Made by a program: the position numbers and the translations under genes
Origin: Lycorma delicatula
Lineage: Eukaryota > Arthropoda > Insecta > Hemiptera > Fulgoridae
Assembly: GCF_047948215.1 (NCBI RefSeq)
Contig: NC_134455.1
Coordinates: 167,940,575-168,004,574, forward strand
Length of the DNA: 64,000 nucleotides
Direction: 5' to 3'
Shown: positions 50,238 through 60,245 of the stretch, one piece after another
Numbering within the stretch: the stretch's first letter is position 1
How the letters are laid out: each line of letters opens with the position of its first letter
The notes under the pieces: generated by a model
Told to the model about the DNA's origin: nothing
Seen by the model: only the letters and a program-made list of their open reading frames with translations
The model's database searches: none

Positions 50238-50313
50238 CGGTGTAAAATCTATGACTGATCTTTTCCGTGTAAAATAAGAAACTATTAAAAAGACTGATGA
50301 AAGTAAATCTAAA
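50238..50313 (+). repeat. Dispersed repeat, copy A (76 bp)
   Basis: Contains GGTGTAAAATCTATGACTGA and AAGAAACTATTAAAAAGACT, nearly identical to 53723-53799. Both are preceded by TTATTATT-type simple sequence. Source element unknown. Confidence 0.75.
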
Positions 50314-51399
50314 GTGTTTCTTAAAAGATGTAAAAATTAGCAGTACAAGTTGTACAAATATAAGACGCGTAACACATAAGGTAACCAAAAGATACCCTTG
50401 ACGTGACAGTAATCTATTTATATCTTTAACATTTAGGTGAGGAAAAAAATAAGGTATGATAATTTTTTAATTTTTGGCATCATATCACGATGGTTCAGAA
50501 ACCTCTTAGTTGAAGCGTCTCTTACTTTCATCGGGAAGTTTCTGGGGTTGATCCCGATCAGTTTTTTTATTTTTCACTCGTTCATAGTAATTCATACATC
50601 ATCAGAGATAATTTTAATTTGATTTAAATATCTGCAGTAATAAAGTTAAATAAATTGAAAAGTATATCATATTTCTGTCAATAATACTATTATTGAACAG
50701 AAAAATTAAGAATGAAGTAGTATATCACGATTACGTGATCATGCCTAAGTACTAAAATTCACAATCAGATGGTTTTGGTTTTTTTTTCGTAATTTTGTAA
50801 AAATTGCCGACAGATTCTAAAAATATTTACAGTTAATTCTGTATGAATCTTTAATTTTTACATATTAAGGATCTGATTTTAAAATTCACCATCGAAGATT
50901 TTTAAAGTACTAATTATACCTATCTTACAGAGAAAAGTAGCGAACACAGCTTTTACGTCCGGTTTAGGCTGTTACTCGTAGTTTTTTTTAGAAAATTATT
51001 GAATCTACTGTTATTCTGCCATTTCCATTCATAAAGCAATAAGATTATCCTTAAAAAGTAATTTTTGTACAATAAAGCGCTTATTATTTAATTTATTTTA
51101 TCACGTGAAAAGTGATTGATGTTAACTTAGTAAACTGTTAATTCATCTTACTACTTGCGGAATCAGAGAAGATATAATGCGGAACAAAGCTTATTTTGGA
51201 TGTCTACGGAAACTGATAACAGAAAATGCATAATACGTACAAAATAAAAAAAATAATAAAGATTTTTTTTTTATACAATTTATAAAAAGTTTTTATATTA
51301 AGTTGAATATTATATTTTTTAATTAATGTATTTAATTTTTAAATACCTTTATTTAGTAACAACCTGTATAATTAAAGTGTGTTTTAATTTTCTATTCTT
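50314..51399. other. A+T-rich DNA, no gene seen
   Basis: No feature recognised. Confidence 0.5.
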
Positions 51400-51885
51400 T
51401 TTTTACTTCCTTGTACGAAGTAATGGAAGTATTGTAATAGCCAAAAATTTCGGTTTTCACATTTCAACGGAAATATTCATTTTGACTATTCCTGAATCCA
51501 TTTTGACTAGTTTCGACGTGACTTCCCGTACGTACGTATTTAGTATATATCTCACATAACTCAAAAAAAATTAGTCGTGAAGTTGAAATGTTGGATTTAG
51601 AACTATTGTAATATCTAGTTGTGCACCTCCTCTTTTGATTGTAATCGACTGGACCAAAAGTGTCCAAAAAAGGCCAAAATCAAAAAAAAATTATATTTTG
51701 GAGTTTTTCTTAACTGCAGTAATAAACCCTCTTTGAGAGCTTTTCAACGATATAACATAAATGGTATTTTCATTGGTTCCAGAATTATGGCCAATATTAA
51801 TTAATGAAATTAATTTAATTATTGAAATATTTGGATCCTACAAGTGGAAGGCACATCGGTTTGAATCCTACTTCATCTCCTTTTC
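51400..51885 (+). repeat. Unidentified dispersed-repeat candidate
   Basis: Begins with a hairpin TTACTTC-CTTGTAC-GAAGTAA (51403-51423) after a T-run, continues through mixed sequence (GTTTCGACGTGACTTCCCGT, GACTGGACCAAAAGTGTCCA) and ends near a B-box-like GGTTTGAATCC (51858-51868). The texture is that of a repeat consensus, not of neutral A+T-rich DNA. There is no coding capacity, no second copy in this window and no recognised superfamily. Confidence 0.4.
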
Positions 51886-52126
51886 TTAAATTAAATTTAT
51901 TGATTTATTAATAATTATTAGCCTCTGATTTAAAAAAAAATTACAATAAATAATAATTCAATAATAACAATAAAATTGTATGTACTTTTAATTGTAAAAA
52001 AAATGTAATTTAAAAGAGGTGTCAACATCAGATTTTTTTTTACTTTACTAGGCTATTATTTTATTTAACATACTGAAAAGAAAAACTTCCATAATGATGT
52101 TCTTTCTTCTTAAAAAATCTAATATA

Positions 52127-53008
52127 CAGGTTGCGGCAATGAATCGGGTGATTTTGAAACATTGTTTTTTTTTCAGAGCTAGAGTTAAGTAGTGGTGAAA
52201 CCGCTACTACCGTTTTGTTGCTATGGAACGAGTGGAAAACAACGTGCCTTTGCTGTGAAAATGTTGTACAAAAACGGTGACAGTTAGGTAATTGCTCAGC
52301 GTGAATTCGAAAACGTTACGCACTTCATCACAATTGTGATTTTCCATCAACTCATGCCATTAAGACTTGGATTCGAAACTTTGAGACCACTGGCTCTACG
52401 CTAAAGAAGAAACATGGTAGTGCAAAACCAGTACGTACAACCAAGAATATCGCGATTGTGAGACAGAGGCGTTTGAGCGAAGTCCCCGCGGTCAGCGCGT
52501 CGCCATTCTGTGTCTCTCGGGCTGTTTGATCATAGTATACTGTGAATTTTACGCAATGACCTCCAACTTTATCCGTATAAGATTCAAATAACTTATGCAA
52601 TACACGAACGTGCCTATGAAAACAGGGTAGGTTTCTGTCAAATTTTACAGCATTTAATTAATGAGAGGAAAGACCTTGTTAAAAATTTTCTGATGAGCGA
52701 TGAAGGTCATTTTTATTTGTCAGGATTTGTTAACAAGCAAAATTCTCGATACTGGACTTCCAAAATTCCCCTAGAGATCCTGAAAATACTAGTGGCCGAC
52801 TTTAGCAAGAGATTTACCGACTGTATTCGGCGGAATTGCGGTCATTACAGGATGTTATTTTTTGACGATAAATCTCTTTTCGGTGACTTAATATCAAAAA
52901 TAGTAAATGTTTTCACGTCTGTGTTGTGCTCATTTGTTAAAACCAAATAAATTTAAAAATGTACTCTTTATAAAGTTTTTAAAAACGCCCCATTCGCTGT
53001 CATACCTG
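52127..53008. mobile_element. mariner-superfamily element, internally deleted, both ends kept
   Basis: Flanked by TA (52125-52126 and 53009-53010). The left end CAGGTTGCGGCAATGAATCG and the reverse complement of the right end, CAGGTATGACAGCGAATGGG, form imperfect inverted repeats of about 35 bp. The 882-bp body holds the transposase remnant. Confidence 0.85.
52225..52950 (+). pseudogene. Transposase of the Tc3/mariner-related 'AFAVK...NGDS' family, catalytic core deleted
   Basis: Plus-strand fragments in order are GKQRAFAVKMLYKNGDS (about 52232-52282), the helix-turn-helix segment HAIKTWIRNFETTGSTLKKK (about 52350-52410), SAKPVRTTKNIAIVRQ, a frameshifted ERSP repeat, YPYKIQ-like sequence, then MSDEGHFYLSGFVNKQNSRYW with the first catalytic Asp (codon 52699-52701). 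Directly after it the frame passes into IPLEILKILVADFSKRF and DCIRRNCGHYR, which in intact relatives is the extreme C-terminus. The second and third catalytic residues are therefore lost in an internal deletion of roughly 130 or more codons. Additional stops and frameshifts break the 5' half. This family of transposases is widespread in arthropod genomes. Confidence 0.85.
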
Positions 53009-53449
53009 TATAAACTACAGCTTCTTTCCTTCTGTATTTTATACAAAATGCAGTAGTTATACATTCATATTTTTAAATCGTGTTTTTTATTATTCTAATA
53101 TCTAATTTTCCTCATTCTTGAAGTTTAATAAATCTGGTTTAATATTGCCGAAAAATTAGATATCGTAGACAATTGTATGGTGTAAAAATGTCATTCTATT
53201 TAAAAATTATAAAGAAAAACAGTTTTAAAAATTCTTGTAATTGAATTTTTTCTCTGTAATGTACTTATTGGGTTTTCAAAGTTATGAGTTTGCATTTGAC
53301 GTTTATTTAATCGTGGTATTGAAATATTGTGTACTTAACGAATGATAACTGAAAAATATATAGTGGATATTTATTGATTTAACAAAAAACGTTATTAGTT
53401 AAAATGATTTTAACAAATATTATCATGTTTTTTAAACTCCCGAACAAAT
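53009..53449. other. A+T-rich spacer
   Basis: No gene seen. Confidence 0.5.
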
Positions 53450-53590
53450 TTGGTTCAGACAGTTTTTTTTGGGGGGCTTTAATTATAAAAACGGATTGAA
53501 GTTCGGTCACATTGCAAAAATTCTGAACCTCGCCAGATTCGAACCCTGGACAGTTTAGCTTTTAGTAATCTGGAATAGTTATCTTTTTTA
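53450..53590 (-). repeat. tRNA-like SINE fragment
   Basis: The minus strand carries CCAGGGTTCGAATCTGG (about 53533-53549), which fits a tRNA T-arm and B box with a 5-bp stem (one G-T pair), preceded by TTACTAAAAGCTAAACTGT. No complete cloverleaf can be drawn, so it is more likely a SINE remnant than a tRNA gene. It differs from the SINE at 7.0 and 33.5 kb. Confidence 0.45.
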
Positions 53591-53722
53591 TTTATAACTA
53601 TATATAAAGGTAGTTATGTAAATATATTATTAGTATTTTTAATGTATGTTATAATAAAAAAAAGTACTTTAAAGTACGTTAGAAAGTGGGTATTATTATT
53701 ATTAGTATTAATATTATTATTC

Positions 53723-53799
53723 CGGTGTAAAATCTATGAATGACCTTTTCCGTATAAAATAAGAAACTATTAAAAAGACTGATGAACAGTAAATCTAAA
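53723..53799 (+). repeat. Dispersed repeat, copy B (77 bp)
   Basis: Matches 50238-50313 with only a few differences. A weaker relative, AAGAAACTACTAAAAAAGTA, occurs near 61450-61470. Confidence 0.75.
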
Positions 53800-54629
53800 T
53801 ACCTCAGATATTTTTGTTTATAAATTTATTTATTATTTTTCTTTTCGTATTTTTTTTATGATCGTGTTTTTTTCTTGTTTACAGATGACATTTGTTTAAA
53901 TTCTTCTTAAAAGTGTTTCTTTATTCGAAATTATATTTATATTATTATTGCTGTTATTTCTTATATTAGTTTATCTTCTACGTATTATGGCACTTTTATC
54001 TTCCTTTTGATTTGTTTTGACCGTAACGTTGCAGTCTTCGGCTCATACATTCGGTAAGCGAGTAGTATTATAGATATAATCGACTGTCCTTCTCTCTTTC
54101 ACCATTCCTTTCTCTACCTTTCCTTTTATTTGCTTGTTTAGTCTATTTCCATTAGCTTCCGATGAAAATCTAAAACCTAAACCTATCATGTTTTAATAGC
54201 AGAAGGAAATTTAAATAAAAGAACACTTACGAACGGCTTATCGACGAAAAAACGATGTCGGTCGTTTTGCTTCAATAAAATGTGAACTTATATCATCCTT
54301 TCTTTCTTGATTTCACTCGTACAAATATCACTGTTTTTATCATTGATGCAGTGTATCGTCATCACATTATCAAAATATAAATTCATGTCGTAAATATTTC
54401 CAGCGGATCTATAATCGTCCGTACTGCTTCTATTTAAATTCTATAGAAATTCATACTAAATTTATACTTTCACCAGACTAATAACATTTAAATGTATTTA
54501 ATTTTATACGTGTTGACGTCGTTTTAAAGATTTATTTATAATCCTTCCCAAGAAATATTAAAAAAAATCTTTATTTGTATACAAGTGTTTTGCAACGACT
54601 CATACATGCAAAAAGTGCAAATAGATTTA
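53800..54629. other. A+T-rich DNA, no gene seen
   Basis: No feature recognised. Confidence 0.5.
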
Positions 54630-54639
54630 TTTTTTTTTT

Positions 54640-55409
54640 TGTATTCAGTCATTTGACTGGTTTGATGCAGCTGTCCCAGATTCCGTATCTAGTTCCAGTC
54701 GTTTCATTTAGGTATACCCCTACATCCTACATTTCTAGCAATTTGTTTTACATATTCCAAACGTTGCCTGCCTGCACAATTTTTCCCATCTACCTGTCCC
54801 TCCAATATTAGAGCGACTATTCCAGGACGCCTTAATATGTGGCTTATAAGTCTTGTTCCTTCTTTTAACTATATTTTTCCAAATGCTTCTTTCTTCAATT
54901 TGCCGTAACACCTCTTCATTTGTTACTTTATCCACCCATCTGATTTTTAACATACTCTTTCTTATAGTACCACATTTCAAAAGCTCCTAATCTTATCTTC
55001 ACAGGACTCCTATCGTTCAAGTTTCACTTCCATATAAAGCTACGCTCCAAACATATACTTTCAAAAATGTTTTCCTGACGTTTAAATTAATTTTTGATGT
55101 AAGCGAGTTCTGACTGAAAGCTCGTTTTACTTGTGCTATTCGGTATTTTATATCGCTCCTGCTTCGTCCGTCTTTAGTAATTCTACTTCCCAAATAACAG
55201 AATTCTACCTCCATAATCTTTTCCCTTTTTATTTTTATATTCAGTGATCCATCTGCATTATTATTTAAACTACATTTTATTACTTTCATTTTGTTTTTGT
55301 TTATTTTCATGCGGTAGTTTTTGTATAGGACTTCATCCATGCCATTAATTGCTTCTTCTAAATCTTTTTTACTCTTAACTACAATTAATACATCAGCAAA
55401 TCGTAGCAT
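54640..55409 (-). pseudogene. RTE-clade reverse transcriptase, C-terminal part only
   Basis: Frame 55017-55409 begins at LRFADVLIVVKSKKDLEEA. This is motif C of the palm, where the usual catalytic pair of Asp residues after FA is reduced to one followed by Val. It then shows YKNYRMKINKNKMKVI, FCYLGSRITKDGRS, NLNVRKTFLKVYVWSVALYG and SET. After a broken stretch, the frame 54735-54980 gives MLKIRWVDKVTNEEVLRQI and WKNIVKRRNK, the usual thumb and tail. Fingers and most of the palm are missing: motif C lies only about 30 bp from the end of the endonuclease linker, so several hundred codons have been deleted near 55410-55440. Confidence 0.85.
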
Positions 55410-55429
55410 TTTTTTAATTTTATTTTTCT

Positions 55430-56245
55430 CAAGCTTCTTGCAATGTCCTCCTCAAAAATCTTCTTTACCTTCTCTTCTTCAAGCTTCTCTAAATTCCGCC
55501 GATTCATCTGACACCTTTTCTTCAGGTTTTTGAACCCCAATCTACATTTCATTATCACTAAATTATGGTCGCTATCATTGTCTGCTCCAGGATATGCTTT
55601 GCAGTCGAGCAGTTGATTTCTAAATCTTTGTTTAACTATGATATAATCTTTCTGATACCCTGCAGTACCACCAGGCGTTTTCCATGTGTATGTTATTTTA
55701 AAACTGGGTGTTAGCAATTACTAAATTATATTTCGTGCAAAACAATAAGTTGGTCCGCTCTTTCATTTCTTTTGCCCAGCCCGTATTCACCCGTAATATT
55801 TCCTTCCTTGCTTTTTCCGATGCTTGCATTCCAATCTCCAACTATTATTAAATTTTCATCCCCTTTTATGTGTTTAATTGCTTCGTCAATTTCTTCATAT
55901 GTACACTCTACCTCATCATTATTATGGGCACTTGTAGGCATGTAGACGTTAACAATCGTTGTCGGCTGAGATTTTGGTTTTAACCTTATTACAATGATTC
56001 TATCGCTAAACCTTTTGAAATACTCTACTCTCTTCCCTATCTTCTTGTTCATTACGAAACCTACACCTCCCTGCCATTTATTTTTATTAATTAATCTAAA
56101 ATCACCGGATGAAAAGTCATTTTCCTCTTCCCACCAAACTTCGCTAATTCCTACTGCCTCTTTATTTAATCTATCCATTTCCCTATAAATTTTCTAACCT
56201 ACCAACATTTTTTAGATTTCTAACATTCCACACTCCGACTAGTAG
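55430..56245 (-). pseudogene. RTE-clade apurinic/apyrimidinic-type endonuclease domain
   Basis: The domain starts at VGVWNVRNLKNVGRLEN (about 56245) and, after a frameshift, reads MDRLNKEAVGISEVWW in a 150-codon frame (55726-56178) with GGVGFVMNKK, NVYMPTSAHN and IIVGDWNASIGKS. A second frameshift leads into the frame 55385-55717 with YTWKTPGG, KDYIIVKQRFRN, AYPGADNDSDHNLVIMKCRL and a charged helix EKLEEEKVKKIFEEDIAR. The GDWNA and SDH motifs belong to the metal-dependent EEP nuclease fold that nicks target DNA in RTE elements. At least two frameshifts and stops inactivate it. Confidence 0.85.
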
Positions 56246-56497
56246 AATGTTATTTTTTAATTTTCTGGAGAGCACTTAGTAGTCCCCACCCGCAGATCCG
56301 AACGGGGGACTAGTTTACCTACGGAATATTTTACCAAGGAAGGCGCCTCCATCTTTGTTACATGAAAATGCAGAGCTACATTTTCTGAAAAAAAGCTTTT
56401 TAAAAACATAAGTCTGACCCGGGTTATCTTGTAATTCTTAAGGATAGTTGTTTTACTTTTTTCATAATATTTCATATTTCTGATAAGATTATCATAA

Positions 56498-56962
56498 TTG
56501 ATTTGAGTGTTATTTTCTGCCCTTCGTAGCATTGTCACTCTAATATTCGTCGTTGATGCGTTTTGGAGTACCTCCATTCTCATTATTTAAATGCTAAAAG
56601 ATTTGGCTGGATGCATTATGTCTACTGAGGTTTTAATCTTCTGTTTAATTAAAAAATTTAGGTAGTCTTTGGTTCTGTACAATCTATTTTTATGTAACCT
56701 AGTTATCAGGTACGCTGTTTGTAATCATATGTACAATATATATTTATAAGTATATGTTTTATTTGCTAAGATGAAAATCTGGCTTATTTTGTCAATACTA
56801 ATGCTGTAGTTTTTTGGCTGAAAGGTTCGTTTAATTGTTATTTTCTAATGTGTATATCTAATATGTTATTATAATATTTTTATGATATCTACAATTGTCT
56901 TTGTTATATCAATATAATGGCTTATTCCTCCCCAAGGATTTTCCTTTGCAGGTATTAATTTC

Positions 56963-57002
<40 letters not shown>

Positions 57003-57160
57003 GAAATTACTTACTCTTACTCTGTTGTAATTTGTAAATAAGGAAATAAATTTTCTTTGTTTAAAAGAGTAGTTTTGAAAATGAAGGTACTCCGAAACCC
57101 GTCAACTACGAATGTTTGAGTGACAATGCTACGAAGGGCTGAAAATAATACTCAAATCAA
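56498..57160. repeat. Inverted repeat with ~85-bp arms
   Basis: The left arm (56498-56583) and right arm (57078-57160) are reverse complements at about 80% or better by eye. Both contain GTGACAATGCTACGAAGGGC and GGTACTCC. The roughly 495-bp spacer holds a perfect hairpin (56956-57009). It lies at the 5' side of the RTE relic. It could be a foldback or MITE-like element, or two pieces of another repeat in opposite orientation. Confidence 0.7.
56956..57009. repeat. Perfect palindrome with (TA)n centre
   Basis: TAATTTCCTG (56956-56965), 34 bases of alternating TA, then CAGGAAATTA (57000-57009). The whole 54 bases are self-complementary. Confidence 0.9.
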
Positions 57161-57821
57161 ATAGGTGTGTGTTATTTTTTGGAGTTACTTTTGACTCGCG
57201 TCAGATCTCAATCGTTATAGTTATGGCACTCAACATTTACACAATGAAAATTTGAGAGTTGAATGTACATATTTGAAATAATATCTTTGATGATTCGGAA
57301 AATGGATGTAACAAATAAGTTATTTTTTTTTTTATACTCGTTTTATGAAATCTACCTAAAACAGCTAAAAACAGATGATTCCTGAAAACTGAAAAATATC
57401 CGGATGAATTATATATTTTCGCCGATAATATTTTAGAAATACAGTTATTTAGGAAAAGGGTTTATAGTTTAGAATTTCAGAAGATTAAAGACTGTACTTA
57501 CTGAATGTCTGATCTGAATTCAGCAAAATGATTGTTTCTTCACCATCAGTTTTTTTGCTAATATTTACATTCTTCTTTAAATGTAAAAGAATTATTTAAC
57601 TTAAAAATCTTTCAAAATATTTATTTGCTATTTACATATGGTTTATTAACATTTTTCCAGCGAAAAGAACTTTCTATTACTGTAAGCCTTTTCTGATGTA
57701 TTACATATTCTTCGATTCGGTTCCCTTATTGAATATATCACACAATACTGGGTGCAGTTTCTACCAGTATAAATCGATAACTTATTACAACTCTAAACAA
57801 ATACTTCTATAAGAGAAGGTT

Positions 57822-57865
<44 letters not shown>

Positions 57866-59635
57866 ATGTATACTCACACATTCCTGAGTGTTTCAAGAGC
57901 AAGCTTAGTGATAATTTAATTATAAGGTATTATTTTTTCGCCTTGTATATTTCCGCTGTTTCGTTCTTTATAATATGTAAATTATAAATGAATTTAAGGT
58001 TGCAGGCAATAACTTTATAGAAACTTTCAAGAAAGTCGTTTTAACTTTTACTCATCCTCTTTTGCTGAGCGTAATTAAGTGCCGTAGTTGCATCAGACAG
58101 TACGGTTTGCTACTTTCTTCATGATATGTCACAGAACACGACGTTTAATTATATCTCCTTATTTAATAGTAGTTTGTAAAGAAAAGTAATCCGTAGAATT
58201 GTGCTAAAATAATTATTATAAAGTTTTCCACTGATAATAACTAAATTTTGTTCTTAGATTATTTATCTTTTCTTAATTTTAAAAAATTTATTCTTAATAA
58301 ATTTTAAGTTTTTATGTATTTCTCATTATTTACTTATAATGAGTTTCGGGTCTATATATAAATATTTCAAACTACCTCAGGAGAAGATTAATGTATTTGG
58401 AGGTATGTTAGTTCGTTCGATTCTACTCCTACAGGTCGGTAACGGTTACACTAATATTCATGGTACAGGAGTGTAAATAATCGTCTTAATTGCGTTAAGA
58501 TACCCCGTTTATGGCGATCTGAGTAAGAAAAAATGGTGGACACAATTTCCTCGTGAACGAATAACAAAATTATAAAAAACTCATCGAGTAGTGTAGATAA
58601 AAATGCTTTAAAAAAACATATTTAAATCGTTTCATAACAGGATTGTTACGCATAAAATATATTAAATGTATTTCAGATATTTTGTTTTATTAGAAACAAT
58701 CATTAATTAATCAAATATTATAACAAAAAAAAATTATATTTGTTACAATAAAAATTATAACAAAAATTTAATTTGAAAATCACGGAATAAGTTAATGTAA
58801 ATTTAAAAATTAATATGAATAAATAATTTTAAATTAATTTTTAGATTTATTTTTTCTTTAGACATAGTTTGTAATTTTTACTGATACAACAAGAGAAAGA
58901 AAAAAATACTTGATATTAATTAAACAACTGTATGTAATTTATTTATTGATTTTCCAATGTAAAAGTTTTGAATTTTCATTGAAAGATATCTAAATTAGAT
59001 GTTGGGTGTAAACCCGTTTGGAAAAAAGCGAGTTTTTTCCAAACCGTAGAAGAATTATTTTGCATTTATTTTTATTTAATAATTTAATGGGTATTGGGGG
59101 CAATTAGTATTTGCAGGTTAGAAACTCTTCCAACTATGAATTTCTTCTTTCATTAAATATTTTATTTAATCTTTAGATGGAAATGGTAATATAATCTAGA
59201 AAACATCGTCTTCCTGTTAACGTAATATAAACATATAAAATGATTGACCGTAAAGTATTAAGCCGTTGAACATTCAGGAATGCAAATCATTTATTGCTAT
59301 AGAAATTAAATTTATTTAACATATATATTATTTTTTTAATTTCTGAAGTGTTTTATTTAGTTTTGATTTTGTTATATTACATCTTAACCATATGTACGTA
59401 TATACTGTATGATACACTAAGTTTTAAAGATAAAACTTTTATGTTTATTAAGTGAATTTAATGGGTTTTTTTTTGTGTAATAAACATTAATAATGTAAAA
59501 ACAATTGTAAATTAACAAAATCATTAAGCTATTTTCATTAAAAAAAAATTAACTAAAACTAAATTGATCATCTAAGTATTTTTGGTTCGTGTATGTTATA
59601 TATCATGTACAAAATTATGTAGGCGAACTGATACG
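57161..59635. other. A+T-rich DNA, no gene seen
   Basis: A (TG)n microsatellite lies at 57826-57862. No exon was recognised. Confidence 0.5.
57826..57862. repeat. (TG)n microsatellite
   Basis: Alternating TG for about 37 bases. Confidence 0.97.
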
Positions 59636-59825
59636 AGAGTAAGTCGCTATCGAATACAGTAAAGGCATTCTCATTAGTAAAAAACATCGCAAACCAGGAT
59701 TATTAGGGAATGTGAAAAGTAAAGCGGTTTCCTACTGTCTTCTCTGAGATATATTGTTTTATATAAACATGGACAAGCCCATTGAAACCCATGTGATATT
59801 TAGCTGTTTATGTGACACCTTAATC
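59636..59825 (+). repeat. Diverged dispersed repeat, copy A
   Basis: Aligns weakly but in order with 60053-60245. Shared features are ACGAGAG-AAG at the start, a central AAAG-GGTTTCCTACTGTCTTCT versus AAAG-CATTTCCCGTTACTTTCT, and ATG-GTGA(C/T)A at the end. It looks like an old SINE or a similar short repeat; the family is not identified. Confidence 0.4.
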
Positions 59826-60052
59826 GTAGGATCGGGTGTATATTGAATGAACATTATTACTCTTGCAGAAAATGATTTTGCCTGATATCGCTTGTTCTTA
59901 AATTGTTTTACACGCTTCAGAGACATAAAAAAGATTGAAAGAGGAAGTTTAAAGTAAAAATTTGATAAAACAATACATTTTTATGAATAGAATTATTTTT
60001 GTTTCTATCTTTACTTGCCTCTCACCCTATAAACGATTTCAGGTGACTTCTG

Positions 60053-60245
60053 ACACGAGAGCAAGCTTCTTCTGAAAATAGTGCATCAGCGCTACGTAAT
60101 AAAAAGCTTCAGATGCGGGCGTATTAAGGAAAATCAGGACTAAAGACATTTCCCGTTACTTTCTTCTTTAATCCTAATATACTTTTGCAGATCGGCGTAT
60201 CGAATCTATCCAAATGCAAGTGACATTCAGCCCTAAAATAATCGT
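60053..60245 (+). repeat. Diverged dispersed repeat, copy B
   Basis: Partner of 59636-59825, about 417 bp downstream in the same orientation. A related core in the opposite orientation, GAAAGTAACGGAAAACCACT, occurs at about 41371-41390. Confidence 0.4.

Larger units (their letters stand above)
54630..56330 (-). mobile_element. RTE-clade LINE, internally deleted
   Basis: The minus-strand order is a 5' untranslated part with CTAGTCCCCCGTTCGGATCT (about 56290-56320), endonuclease, the end of the reverse transcriptase, a C-terminal tail, and a 3' end GCATCAAACCAGTCAAATGA followed by an A-rich tail (plus-strand T-run about 54630-54642). The segment encoding most of the reverse transcriptase is absent. 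Target duplications were not identified. Confidence 0.85.

Noticed and set aside
55321..55533. Plus-strand 70-codon open frame
   Set aside because: Antisense shadow of the RTE reverse-transcriptase/endonuclease linker on the minus strand.
55994..56188. Plus-strand 64-codon open frame
   Set aside because: Antisense shadow of the RTE endonuclease.
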